From positions 1,110,001 through 1,174,000 of the forward strand of contig NZ_CP015455.1 of NCBI RefSeq assembly GCF_001888165.1: a stretch of DNA of 64,000 bases, in the 5' to 3' direction. The DNA is from Syntrophotalea acetylenica (GTDB lineage Bacteria > Desulfobacterota > Desulfuromonadia > Desulfuromonadales > Syntrophotaleaceae). Made by a program: the position numbers and the translations under genes. The notes beneath the pieces are model-generated. The model did not search any database. It was not told the origin of the DNA and was given only the letters and a program-made list of their open reading frames with translations. Every line of letters starts with the position of its first letter. Position 1 is the first letter of the stretch. Positions 9,134 through 17,622 of this stretch are shown here, one piece after another.

Positions 9134-9904
9134 ATGATTCATAAAACGGCAATCGTTGAAGACGGCGCGCGCATCCACGACAGCGTGGAAATAGGACCCT
9201 ATGCGGTTATCGGTTCCCATGTAAGCATCGACGCCGGCACCCGCATCGGAGCCCATGCCGTTGTCGAAGGCTGGACCCGGATCGGCAAGGACAACCGCAT
9301 CTTCCAGTTCGCTAGCATCGGCGCCGAGCCGCAGGATCTAAAATTTCACGGGGAGCAGTCCACCCTGCGCATCGGAGATCGCAACACCATCCGGGAATTC
9401 GTCACCATGCATCGCGGCACCCAGGACGGCGGTGGTGAGACGGTGGTCGGCAGCGACAACCTTTTCATGGCCTACGCCCACGTCGCCCACGACTGCGCCA
9501 TCGGCAACCGGGTCATTCTCGCCAATGGCGCCACCCTTGGCGGTCATGTCAAGGTGGACGACTGGGCGATCCTTGGTGGACTGTCAGCGGTACACCAGTT
9601 TACCCGTGTCGGGTGTCATGCCATGATCAGCGGCGGCAGCATGGTGGCGCAGGATATTGCCCCCTATATCATCGCCCAGGGAGATCGCGCCAAAGCGGCC
9701 GGAATCAATCTGGTCGGACTGAAACGCCGCAATTTTTCCGATGCTCTGGTACGTGACATCAAACAAGCCTACAAACTGATGTTTCGCAGCAACCTGCGGC
9801 AGGAAGAAGCGCTTTCGCGCATCACCGCCGAAATTTCCGATGCGCCCGAGATCCGCGCATTTGTCGACTTCATCCGGGCCAGTGAAAGGGGCGTGGCACG
9901 GTGA
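9134..9904 (+). CDS. lpxA: Acyl-ACP:UDP-GlcNAc(3N) O/N-acyltransferase LpxA
   Basis: LpxA transfers the first 3-hydroxyacyl chain onto the UDP-aminosugar. The 256-residue protein opens with MIHKTAIVEDGARIHDSVEIG and is a run of hexapeptide repeats forming a left-handed beta-helix, followed by a helical tail. The catalytic histidine is in AHVAHDC (His near residue 119). The TGA stop overlaps the GTG start of the next gene (GTGA), implying translational coupling. Because gnnA and gnnB follow directly, this LpxA may prefer UDP-GlcNAc3N and form an amide rather than an ester; that preference is inferred from gene order, not proven by any residue I can point to. Confidence 0.95.
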   Translation: MIHKTAIVEDGARIHDSVEIGPYAVIGSHVSIDAGTRIGAHAVVEGWTRIGKDNRIFQFASIGAEPQDLKFHGEQSTLRIGDRNTIREFVTMHRGTQDGGGETVVGSDNLFMAYAHVAHDCAIGNRVILANGATLGGHVKVDDWAILGGLSAVHQFTRVGCHAMISGGSMVAQDIAPYIIAQGDRAKAAGINLVGLKRRNFSDALVRDIKQAYKLMFRSNLRQEEALSRITAEISDAPEIRAFVDFIRASERGVAR

Positions 9905-10851
9905 GCGCTCTGAGGGCCGCGGTCATAGGGGTTGGCTACCTCGGGAGATTTCATGCCCAGAAGTACGCGGCACTGACCGATGTCGAGCTGGTCGGTGTGG
10001 CCGACGTGAACCGGGAAGCCGCCGAGCGCGTCGCCGCCGAAGTCGGCTGTGCCGCTTATGCGGATTATCGTGAACTTCTCGACAGGATCGACGTCGTTTC
10101 CATCGTGGTGCCGACCCGTCTGCATTTTGCCGTGGCCAGGGAGTTTCTGGCCGCTGGGCGGCACGTCCTGGTGGAAAAGCCGATTACCGAGACGGTGGAC
10201 GAGGCGGATGAACTGATTGCCGTGGCGCGGCAGCAAGGCGTCTTGCTGCAGGTTGGACACCTTGAGCGTTTCAATCCGGCGATTGTGGCGTTGAACGGCG
10301 AGTTGCACAAACCCATGTTCATCGAATCCCACCGACTGACGCCGTTTCGAGGGCGAGGGACCGATGTCAATGTGGTGCTGGATCTGATGATCCACGATAT
10401 CGATATCATCCTGAACATGGTGCAATCGGAACTGGTTGCGGTTCACGCCTCCGGTGTCCCGGTGCTGTCCCATGAAGTCGACATTGCCAATGCCAGGCTC
10501 GAGTTTGCCAGCGGCTGCGTTGCCAACGTGACCGCCAGTCGCGTCAGTCGCGATGCAATGCGCAAGGTACGGGTATTTCAGTCCGACGGATATTTCTCGA
10601 TCGACTACCAGAAACGGCGCATCGCCGTGTGCCGCAAGGGCGGTGATGGCATGGCGCTGCCAGGGCTGCCGGGTATTACCATGAAGGAAAAGGGATTTGC
10701 GGAAAGCGATGCGCTGCGGGACGAGATTGCGGCCTTCGTCGCAGCCGTCAGGACGGGGACATCGCCGGTTGTCGCTGGCGAAGATGGCCGTCGCGCGCTT
10801 GCCGTGGCCTTGCAGATCAGCAGCTGTCTGGGGGGTATCCTGCCGGGCTGA
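9901..10851 (+). CDS. gnnA: Gfo/Idh/MocA oxidoreductase, probable UDP-GlcNAc 3-dehydrogenase GnnA
   Basis: The 316-residue protein has an N-terminal Rossmann fold with GVGYLG (residues 10-15) and the family's EKPITETV motif (near 93-100), followed by the mixed alpha/beta substrate domain with HDIDIILN. In Acidithiobacillus ferrooxidans and Leptospira, GnnA oxidises the 3-hydroxyl of UDP-GlcNAc to a ketone that GnnB transaminates, and the two genes lie between lpxA and lpxB. The same order is seen here. The GTG start overlaps the lpxA stop. A strong terminator separates it from gnnB. Oxidoreductases of this family act on many sugars, so the exact substrate is inferred from context. Confidence 0.78.
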   Translation: MSALRAAVIGVGYLGRFHAQKYAALTDVELVGVADVNREAAERVAAEVGCAAYADYRELLDRIDVVSIVVPTRLHFAVAREFLAAGRHVLVEKPITETVDEADELIAVARQQGVLLQVGHLERFNPAIVALNGELHKPMFIESHRLTPFRGRGTDVNVVLDLMIHDIDIILNMVQSELVAVHASGVPVLSHEVDIANARLEFASGCVANVTASRVSRDAMRKVRVFQSDGYFSIDYQKRRIAVCRKGGDGMALPGLPGITMKEKGFAESDALRDEIAAFVAAVRTGTSPVVAGEDGRRALAVALQISSCLGGILPG

Positions 10852-10878
10852 GAGGCGGCTGTCCGACAGATTGCGCGC

Positions 10879-10917
10879 AAGGCGAGGCCCCTTTGCCAGT
10901 CCTCGCCTTTTATTATT
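10879..10917 (+). terminator. Rho-independent terminator between gnnA and gnnB
   Basis: A 9-bp perfect stem (AAGGCGAGG with CCTCGCCTT, 13-base loop) runs into TTTTATTATT. It would reduce or end transcription of bamA-gnnA before gnnB, so gnnB may have its own promoter or be expressed by read-through. Confidence 0.8.
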
Positions 10918-10957
10918 GGCACTGCAGGCACCTTTAACACAAAGGATACTTACATAT

Positions 10958-12052
10958 ATGTCCATTCCCATGGTTGACCTTAAAGGGCAATACGAAAGTC
11001 TCAAGGAGGAAATTAGCCGGGGGTTGTCCGAGGTTCTCGAGTCCACCCGCTTTGTGCTCGGCCCGCAGGGTGAAGCTCTGGAACGGGAAATCGCCGATTA
11101 CTGCGGCGTGCGGCACGCGTTTGGTGTCGCCTCCGGAACCGATGCCCTGCATCTGGCATTGCGCGCTGCCGGCATCGGCGCGGGCGATGAGGTCATCACC
11201 ACGGCGTTTACCTTCATTGCGACCGCCGAGGCCATTGCCTATGTCGGCGCCACGCCGGTGTTTGTCGATATCGACCCCGCTACCTTCAATATCGATCCGG
11301 CCGGGATCGAAAATGCCATCACCGAGAGGACCCGGGCGGTGATTCCCGTGCACCTGTTCGGACTGCCGGCCGATCTGCGGCCGATTGCCGCTTTGTGCGA
11401 AAAGCACGGGCTGCGTATGGTGGAGGACTGTGCCCAGTCCTTCGGCGCTGTCTACCAGGGGCGCATGACCGGTGCCTGGGGCGATTTGGGGTGTTTCTCG
11501 TTTTTCCCGAGCAAAAATCTGGGATGTTATGGCGATGGCGGCATGATTGTCACCGACGATGACGGTCTGGCGCAGGATATCGTCATGCTGCGCAACCATG
11601 GCAGTCGCGAGCGCTATCATCATGCGGTTATCGGGTATAACAGCCGACTGGACGATCTGCAGGCGGTCATTCTGCGTACCAAGCTCAAGCATATCGATCG
11701 TTATAACCGGTTGCGTCGCGAGAATGCCGCCCGCTACAACGAACGCTTGCGTCATGCCGATGTTCTGATTCCTGGTGCGGAGGGCGCCGGTTCCCATGTT
11801 TTTCATCAATATACCGTGCGCCTCAAAAATCGTGCGAAAGTGCAGGCGGCACTGGCCGCCGAGGGTATTGCTTCGGCCATCTACTATCCTGTGCCGTTGC
11901 ATCGGCAGGAGGTCTTTGCCGGGGCCTGCGCCGGCGTTTGCCTGCCGGTTACGGAACGGATTGCCGCCGAGGTGCTGAGCCTGCCCATGTATCCGGAACT
12001 GACCGAGGCGCAGATCGATCTCGTCTGCCGCACTCTGCTCGCAGCCCTGTAG
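10958..12052 (+). CDS. gnnB: DegT/DnrJ/EryC1 aminotransferase, probable GnnB
   Basis: This PLP enzyme is predicted to transaminate the 3-keto sugar made by GnnA, giving UDP-GlcNAc3N for lipid A. The 364-residue protein begins MSIPMVDLKGQYESLKEEI and has the family hallmarks: GTDALHLALRA (cofactor phosphate binding), VEDCAQSFGA (Asp pairing with the pyridine nitrogen), and FFPSKNLGCYGDGG with the Schiff-base lysine at about residue 186. The ATG at 10958 is where homology begins; AAAGGA lies about 11 bases upstream, a longer gap than usual. It is followed after 11 bases by lpxB. Specificity is inferred from the lpxA-gnnA-gnnB-lpxB order. Confidence 0.78.
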   Translation: MSIPMVDLKGQYESLKEEISRGLSEVLESTRFVLGPQGEALEREIADYCGVRHAFGVASGTDALHLALRAAGIGAGDEVITTAFTFIATAEAIAYVGATPVFVDIDPATFNIDPAGIENAITERTRAVIPVHLFGLPADLRPIAALCEKHGLRMVEDCAQSFGAVYQGRMTGAWGDLGCFSFFPSKNLGCYGDGGMIVTDDDGLAQDIVMLRNHGSRERYHHAVIGYNSRLDDLQAVILRTKLKHIDRYNRLRRENAARYNERLRHADVLIPGAEGAGSHVFHQYTVRLKNRAKVQAALAAEGIASAIYYPVPLHRQEVFAGACAGVCLPVTERIAAEVLSLPMYPELTEAQIDLVCRTLLAAL

Positions 12053-12063
12053 GTTCGGAAGAG

Positions 12064-13242
12064 ATGCCCACGTTACCAACAACCGGTCGTGTCATGATCG
12101 TCACCGGCGAAGCCTCCGGTGATCTGCATGGCGCCCATTTGATCGAAGCCGCGGGTCACCTTGATCCCGGCCTGCAGTTTTTCGGCGTTGGCGGCCCTTG
12201 CATGGCCAGGGCGGGGTGCGAAATCCTCATCCCCGGTGAGGAACTGGCGGTTATGGGGCTGGTGGAGGTTCTGGGCCACCTGCCGGCCCTCTGGCGCGCT
12301 TTCCGGCGCCTGAAAAAAATCCTGCATGGACCACAGCGACCCGATGTGCTGGTGCTGATCGATTTCGCCGAATTCAATCTGTTGCTGGCAGCCCAGGCGA
12401 AGAAGGCCGGGGTGCCCGTGGTCTACTATGTGAGTCCGCAGGTCTGGGCGTGGCGGCGGGGCAGGGTGCGCCGTATTGCCGCGGTGGTCGATCGACTGGC
12501 CGCCATTTTCCCGTTTGAGCCCGAGCTTTACAAGGGCCTGGACATCGATGTCGAATATGTCGGACATCCCCTGCTTGACGCGTTTGAAATTTCCAGCGAA
12601 CGTTGCAGCTATCTGCGGGCATTGGGACTTGACCCCGACAGGCCCGTGATCGGGCTTTTCCCCGGCAGCCGCAAAAACGAGTTGAAATATATTGCGACAA
12701 CGATTCTGCAATCCGCGGTTCTTCTGCGCAGATCTTTTCCCGATGCCCAGTTTCTTCTGCCGGTGGCATCGAGTTTCCGCAGGCAGGATATGCAGGATCT
12801 GGTGGCGCCTTTTGGCCTGCCCGTGACCCTGACCGACGGCAGCATCTACGACACCATAAAGGCCTGCGACGCGATAATTACCGTGTCCGGAACCGTTACC
12901 CTGCAGATTGCGCTGGTCGGCACTCCGATGGCCATTGTCTACAAAATGGCGCCGTTGAGCTATGCCATCGGCAAGCGCCTGATCCGCGTGCCGTTTATCG
13001 GACTGGCCAATATCGTGGCCGGTCGTGGTGTGGTCAAGGAGTTCATACAGCAGCAGGCAACCCCGGATCAAATCGCGCGGGAGATTGAAGCGATTCTCAC
13101 GAATCCGGATTACAACGACGCCATGCGTGCCGGCCTCGCCGCCATTCAGCATCGCATGGGTGAGGGCGGCTGCGCCGCACGGGTAGCCCGCATGGTATCG
13201 GAACTGAGCCGCAAAAGCACAGCCAAGGAGCGTTCTGCGTGA
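12064..13242 (+). CDS. lpxB: Lipid-A-disaccharide synthase
   Basis: LpxB (GT19) condenses UDP-diacylglucosamine with lipid X to form the beta-1,6 lipid A disaccharide at the inner membrane face. The 392-residue protein has the conserved MIVTGEASGDLHGAHLI start, FFGVGGPCM, the YVSPQVWAWRRGRV motif (around residues 125-138) and LFPGSRKNE (around 200). The TGA stop overlaps the GTG of msbA (GTGA). Length is typical of the family (about 380-390). Confidence 0.97.
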   Translation: MPTLPTTGRVMIVTGEASGDLHGAHLIEAAGHLDPGLQFFGVGGPCMARAGCEILIPGEELAVMGLVEVLGHLPALWRAFRRLKKILHGPQRPDVLVLIDFAEFNLLLAAQAKKAGVPVVYYVSPQVWAWRRGRVRRIAAVVDRLAAIFPFEPELYKGLDIDVEYVGHPLLDAFEISSERCSYLRALGLDPDRPVIGLFPGSRKNELKYIATTILQSAVLLRRSFPDAQFLLPVASSFRRQDMQDLVAPFGLPVTLTDGSIYDTIKACDAIITVSGTVTLQIALVGTPMAIVYKMAPLSYAIGKRLIRVPFIGLANIVAGRGVVKEFIQQQATPDQIAREIEAILTNPDYNDAMRAGLAAIQHRMGEGGCAARVARMVSELSRKSTAKERSA

Positions 13243-14978
13243 GATACAACCCACGGCTACTCTACAGGCGTCTGTATCGCTATTCGAAGCCCTACCTTTT
13301 CAGGATACTGCTGGCGATGGCGGCATCGCTGCTGGTGTCCGGTTCCGATGTGGCTACCGCCAAGCTCGTCAAGCCTTTTGTCGATGATGTGCTGATCGCC
13401 AGCAAAAGCGGTCTGGTCAATCTGGTGCCGATCATTGTCCTGGGACTGGCTCTGATCAAGGGCGCCGGCCGCTATATCCAGGAATATTTCATCAAAACCG
13501 CCGGCCAGTTGGTGGTGCAGGATATTCGCAACGATCTTTACCGGCACTCCATGAACCTTTCCATGGGCTATTTTTCACGCAGTTCCACTGGCAATGTGAT
13601 GTCCCGCATTCTGAACGATGTCGGGTCGCTGCAGCGCACTGCCGCGGACGTGGTGGTGGAGGGGCTGAGAGAGAGTTTCACCCTTGTCGGTCTCACGGTG
13701 GTGGCTTTCCAGAGCGACTGGCGCCTCGCCAGCATCGCTTTTGTGGTGATGCCGATCTCCATCGTGCCCGCCAGTGTCATCGGCCGGCGCATCAAGGACA
13801 ATACCCGCAGAGGGCAGGGGGCTCTCGGCAACCTGACCCGCGTGCTGCAGGAAAGCCTTGCCGGGATCAAGGTGATCAAGGCCTTTGGTACCGAAACCCG
13901 CGAGAGCGAACGTTTTCGAAAAGAGAATCAGCGATTTTATTATTTTATTCGCAAGGTGCTCAAATACGATTCGGCGGCGACGCCGGTGGTGGAAATCCTT
14001 TCTTCCATCGGAATCGGGGCGGTGCTCTGGTACGGCATTCAACGGGTCAGCCAGGGCGCGATGACCCAGGGTGACCTGTCCTCCTTTCTGGCCGCCATGT
14101 TGATGATGTACGCGCCCCTGAAGCGCCTGACCAAGGTCAGCAACGCCGTGCAGCGCGCCCTCGGTTCGGCCGAGCGTGTGTTTGAGCTGATGGATGAAAA
14201 ACTTGATATCGTGGATCGGGAAGACGCCCTGGTGGCCGCCCGTCCGGCCGGCCACATACGGTTTGATCATGTCGGTTTTTCCTATGGGGAGGAGCCGGTC
14301 CTGCACGATTTCAATCTCGCTATCCAGGCCGGCGAGATCGTCGCGCTGGTAGGCCCGAGTGGCAGCGGCAAATCGACCATTATCGGGCTGCTCAACCGGT
14401 TTTACGACCCTCAGCAGGGCCGCATTCTGATCGACGGCCAGGATATCCGGCAACTCACTCAGCAAAGTCTCAAACAGAGCATCGCCCTGGTCGATCAGGA
14501 AACATTTCTGTTCAACGATACGATCCGCAACAACATCCGCTACGGTCGTCCGGAAGCTACGGACGGCGAGGTGGAAAAGGCGGCCTCTCTTGCCTACGCG
14601 GACGAGTTCCTCAGCGTCATGCCGGAGGGATACGAGACGGTCATCGGCGATCGCGGCGTGCGTTTGTCCGGAGGCCAGCGGCAGCGAATCTGCATCGCCC
14701 GCGCCATCCTGCGCGACGCGCCGATCCTGCTGCTGGACGAAGCTACCAGCGCTCTGGATACGGAGAGCGAAGCCATGGTGCAGAAGGCCCTGGTCAATCT
14801 GATGGAAAATCGCACGACCATCGTTGTCGCCCACCGGCTTTCAACGGTCATGCATGCCGATAAAATCGTCGTGCTCGAAAATGGCCGCATCTGCGAAACC
14901 GGCAGGCACCAGGATCTGTTGTCCGGCGAGGGGCTTTATCGGCGTTTATATGAAATGCAGTTTGCCGACCGTGTCTGA
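13239..14978 (+). CDS. msbA: Lipid A export ATP-binding/permease protein MsbA
   Basis: MsbA flips lipid A-core across the inner membrane. The 579-residue half-transporter carries six transmembrane helices (about residues 15-310) and a C-terminal ABC domain with Walker A GPSGSGKST (about 373), signature LSGGQRQRICIARAI (about 476) and Walker B ILLLDEATSALD. The GTG start overlaps the lpxB stop, indicating coupling, and waaA follows after 23 bases. The substrate is assigned from context between lpxB and waaA; the sequence alone would fit a general lipid flippase of the family. Confidence 0.93.
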   Translation: MRYNPRLLYRRLYRYSKPYLFRILLAMAASLLVSGSDVATAKLVKPFVDDVLIASKSGLVNLVPIIVLGLALIKGAGRYIQEYFIKTAGQLVVQDIRNDLYRHSMNLSMGYFSRSSTGNVMSRILNDVGSLQRTAADVVVEGLRESFTLVGLTVVAFQSDWRLASIAFVVMPISIVPASVIGRRIKDNTRRGQGALGNLTRVLQESLAGIKVIKAFGTETRESERFRKENQRFYYFIRKVLKYDSAATPVVEILSSIGIGAVLWYGIQRVSQGAMTQGDLSSFLAAMLMMYAPLKRLTKVSNAVQRALGSAERVFELMDEKLDIVDREDALVAARPAGHIRFDHVGFSYGEEPVLHDFNLAIQAGEIVALVGPSGSGKSTIIGLLNRFYDPQQGRILIDGQDIRQLTQQSLKQSIALVDQETFLFNDTIRNNIRYGRPEATDGEVEKAASLAYADEFLSVMPEGYETVIGDRGVRLSGGQRQRICIARAILRDAPILLLDEATSALDTESEAMVQKALVNLMENRTTIVVAHRLSTVMHADKIVVLENGRICETGRHQDLLSGEGLYRRLYEMQFADRV

Positions 14979-15001
14979 CCGGCAGGCGAGGGGAGGATGG
15001 C

Positions 15002-16291
15002 GTGTACCTGCTGTATGATCTGATCTGGCTGTTTTGTTGCCTGTTGCTGGTGCCCTGGTATCTGTTGCGCAGACACTGCGGCGGCAAGAACCGGCAGGGG
15101 TTGCGCGAGCGCTTGGGCTGGTATGCCAGAGGGCGCCTGGCACCGCTGGAAAATCGCCCGGTGCTGTGGCTGCATGCCGTGTCGGTGGGAGAAACCAGAG
15201 CCGCCATTTCCCTGATCCGGGCCCTCAAAAAAGCTTTTCCGGAATACGCGCTGGTTCTCAGCAATGTTACCGAAACCGGCCACGCCATCGCCCGGGAAAT
15301 CGCCGAGATCGACCTGTGTCTGTTTTTTCCCTTTGATATTTCCCTGGCGGTGCGGCGGGTTTTGCGCCAGTTGCGCCCCGCCATGGTTGTCATTGTCGAA
15401 ACCGAAATCTGGCCGAATCTGGTGCGGTGCGCCCATCGCGCCTCGATTCCGCTGGTGCTGGTCAATGGGCGCATATCGGACCGGTCCTTCCCCCGGTATC
15501 ATAAAATTCGCTCCCTGCTGCGGCCTGTACTGAACCGGTTCGCATTCCTGTGCATGCAGACCCGCCAGGATAGGGAACGCATCCTGGCGCTCGGCGCGTC
15601 TCCGGAGCGGGTCGAGGTGTCCGGTAATCTCAAATTCGACATGTCCTGTGACGGTATCGGCAACCGTTCCTCTCAGGAGATGCGCGCCGTTTACAAATTG
15701 CCCGCCGATGCCCTGGTCTGGGTGGCCGGGAGCACGCACCCCGGCGAAGAAGAGCAGATACTTGAAACCTTTGAGAAAATACAGCGGCAAAACACCGGCG
15801 TCTGTCTGGTGCTTGCGCCACGTCATCCGGGCCGCTGTCCGGAGGTGGGACAGTTAATGACGAGCCGCGGGCTTGGCTGGACGGCTCGCACCGACCTTGA
15901 CCGCCGCAAGACTCCCTTGCAAACCGGCGAGGTGCTGCTGGTCGATACGGTCGGCGAGTTGCTGAATCTTTATGCGGCCGGCGACGTGGTTTTTGTCGGC
16001 GGCAGTCTGGTGCCTGTGGGCGGGCACAACGTGCTGGAAGCAGCGTTACTCAAAAAACCGGTTTTGTTTGGACCTCACATGGAAAATTTCCGGGAAATCG
16101 CCCACCTTCTGGTCGAGGCCGGCGGCGGCCGGATGGTTCAGGCCGAGGATCTGGGCGATGCCATGAGCGCATTGCTGGCCGATCGCCAGCTCAGGCAGTC
16201 CATGGGCGAGGCCGGATTCCGGTTCTTGCGGCAGCATGCCGGCGCCACGCAGCGCACGGTGGAGGTTATGCGGCGCCTGTTGAGGTCATAG
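15002..16291 (+). CDS. waaA: 3-deoxy-D-manno-octulosonic acid (Kdo) transferase
   Basis: WaaA (KdtA, GT30) transfers Kdo from CMP-Kdo to lipid IVA. The 429-residue protein has an N-terminal membrane anchor (about residues 3-22), LWLHAVSVGETRAA (around 57-70), the ETEIWPNL motif with the proposed catalytic acidic residues, and the C-terminal donor-binding GSTHPGEEE and VGGSLVPVGGHNVLE segments. The GTG at 15002 has GGGGAGG upstream at good spacing; an out-of-frame ATG at 14997 is ignored. It overlaps nothing and is followed by lpxK after 1 base. Whether it adds one or two Kdo residues cannot be read from sequence. Confidence 0.95.
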   Translation: MYLLYDLIWLFCCLLLVPWYLLRRHCGGKNRQGLRERLGWYARGRLAPLENRPVLWLHAVSVGETRAAISLIRALKKAFPEYALVLSNVTETGHAIAREIAEIDLCLFFPFDISLAVRRVLRQLRPAMVVIVETEIWPNLVRCAHRASIPLVLVNGRISDRSFPRYHKIRSLLRPVLNRFAFLCMQTRQDRERILALGASPERVEVSGNLKFDMSCDGIGNRSSQEMRAVYKLPADALVWVAGSTHPGEEEQILETFEKIQRQNTGVCLVLAPRHPGRCPEVGQLMTSRGLGWTARTDLDRRKTPLQTGEVLLVDTVGELLNLYAAGDVVFVGGSLVPVGGHNVLEAALLKKPVLFGPHMENFREIAHLLVEAGGGRMVQAEDLGDAMSALLADRQLRQSMGEAGFRFLRQHAGATQRTVEVMRRLLRS

Positions 16292-16292
16292 C

Positions 16293-17366
16293 ATGTTCAG
16301 ACCGGTTTTGTTTTACCGCCGCCTTGGTGTTGCGGGACCGCACGCTTTTTTGGAATGGCTGGTGTATGTCCTGTTGCTGCCGGTAAGCTTTTTGTACGCG
16401 GCCCTCATGCGTCTGCGGGCTTTTCTGTACCGCATTGGCTGGTTGCATGTCTACCGTGCGCCAGTTCCGGTCATATCCGTCGGCAATCTGAGCGTGGGAG
16501 GCACCGGCAAGACGCCGGTTGTCGACTATCTTATCCGTTGCTGTTTGTCCCGGGGCAGGCGCGTGGCGGTGGTCAGCCGTGGTTATGGAAGTGCGGACGG
16601 ACCGGCACTGCGCGTGGTGTCGGCGGGCAAGGGTCCGGTTCTGGATGTGCGGCAGGCCGGTGACGAGCCCTGGCTGCTGGCTCGCCGCAATCCTTGCGCC
16701 TGCGTGGTGGTCGCGCCGCGCCGCGCCGATGGCGTGCGTTATGCTGTTGACTGCCTGGGAGCCGACCTGGTGCTGCTTGATGACGGGTTTCAGCATCTTG
16801 CGGTTGCAAGGGACTTCGATCTGGTGCTGCTCGATGCATCGCGGCCCTTTGGTAATGGCAGAGTGCTTCCGGCCGGCATCCTGCGGGAACCGATCTCTGC
16901 TTTGAAGCGCGGCAGCCTGTTTTTATTGACCCGTGCCTCCGGTCCCGGCGCGGATCCTCCACTGCTGCCCGGACCCGTGCTGCGCTGCCGGCACGTCATG
17001 GCGGATCATGCCATCGGTCCGAATGGCAATTCCTGGTCCTTTGCCCAATTGGCGAAGCTGCGTGGCCTGGCTTTCGCGGGCATTGCCGAGCCGCAGAATT
17101 TCTTTCACGGTCTTGAACAGCGCGGTCTGAAACTGCATCAGACCCTTTGTTTTTCGGACCACACAAAGTATGATGGACAGGATCTTTCCCGGTTGGTGGC
17201 CGCGTCGGTTCAGGCGGATTATCTGATCACCACCGAAAAAGACGCTGTCAAGCTGATGGCGGCGCGCCTGCCTCTGCCCTGTTATGTCGTAACGATGGAT
17301 GTGGAATTTTTCGAAACGGGAGAATTGGAAAAGCGGCTGTTTGCCGTCATCGATGCGAAAGGGTAA
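16293..17366 (+). CDS. lpxK: Tetraacyldisaccharide 4'-kinase
   Basis: LpxK phosphorylates the 4'-position of the lipid A disaccharide. The 357-residue protein has an N-terminal membrane-associated helix (about residues 20-45), the P-loop GNLSVGGTGKTPVV (around 64-77), SRGYGS, and DDGFQHLAVARD (around 165-176) with the catalytic Asp. It is immediately downstream of waaA and 5 bases upstream of a Trm112-family gene, as in the ycaR-next-to-lpxK order of enterobacteria. Confidence 0.96.
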   Translation: MFRPVLFYRRLGVAGPHAFLEWLVYVLLLPVSFLYAALMRLRAFLYRIGWLHVYRAPVPVISVGNLSVGGTGKTPVVDYLIRCCLSRGRRVAVVSRGYGSADGPALRVVSAGKGPVLDVRQAGDEPWLLARRNPCACVVVAPRRADGVRYAVDCLGADLVLLDDGFQHLAVARDFDLVLLDASRPFGNGRVLPAGILREPISALKRGSLFLLTRASGPGADPPLLPGPVLRCRHVMADHAIGPNGNSWSFAQLAKLRGLAFAGIAEPQNFFHGLEQRGLKLHQTLCFSDHTKYDGQDLSRLVAASVQADYLITTEKDAVKLMAARLPLPCYVVTMDVEFFETGELEKRLFAVIDAKG

Positions 17367-17371
17367 ATACC

Positions 17372-17560
17372 ATGCCTGTTGATCGAGAACTGCTTGAAAT
17401 ACTGGCCTGTCCGCAATGCAAGGGGCCTTTGCGACCGATAGGGCCGCCCGAAGCGCTGGCCTGCGACCATTGCCGGCTGCTTTATCCCGTAGTGGACGGC
17501 ATCCCCGTGATGCTTGTCGACGAAGCGCTGCCGTTTCACGCCGAACACCCCGGCACATGA
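17372..17560 (+). CDS. Trm112/YcaR-family small zinc-ribbon-like protein
   Basis: The 62-residue protein starts MPVDRELLEILACPQCKGPL and carries four cysteines (about residues 13, 16, 31 and 34) in two CxxC pairs, plus the family's LLYPVVDGIPVML tail. Trm112-family proteins act as small partners of methyltransferases in eukaryotes; the bacterial YcaR-type role is unclear. The position directly after lpxK matches other Gram-negative genomes. No catalytic function should be assigned. Confidence 0.85.
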   Translation: MPVDRELLEILACPQCKGPLRPIGPPEALACDHCRLLYPVVDGIPVMLVDEALPFHAEHPGT

Positions 17561-17622
17561 CGGCACTTTTCTCCCATCCGGGCCTCTTGCTCCGAATCGG
17601 GGCATTGACGGAGTGACAGCCA

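Noticed and set aside
10916-10942. TGGCAC-containing sigma54-like promoter before gnnB
   Set aside because: The GG-to-GC spacing is wrong (10 instead of 12 bases), so the -24/-12 pattern is not met.
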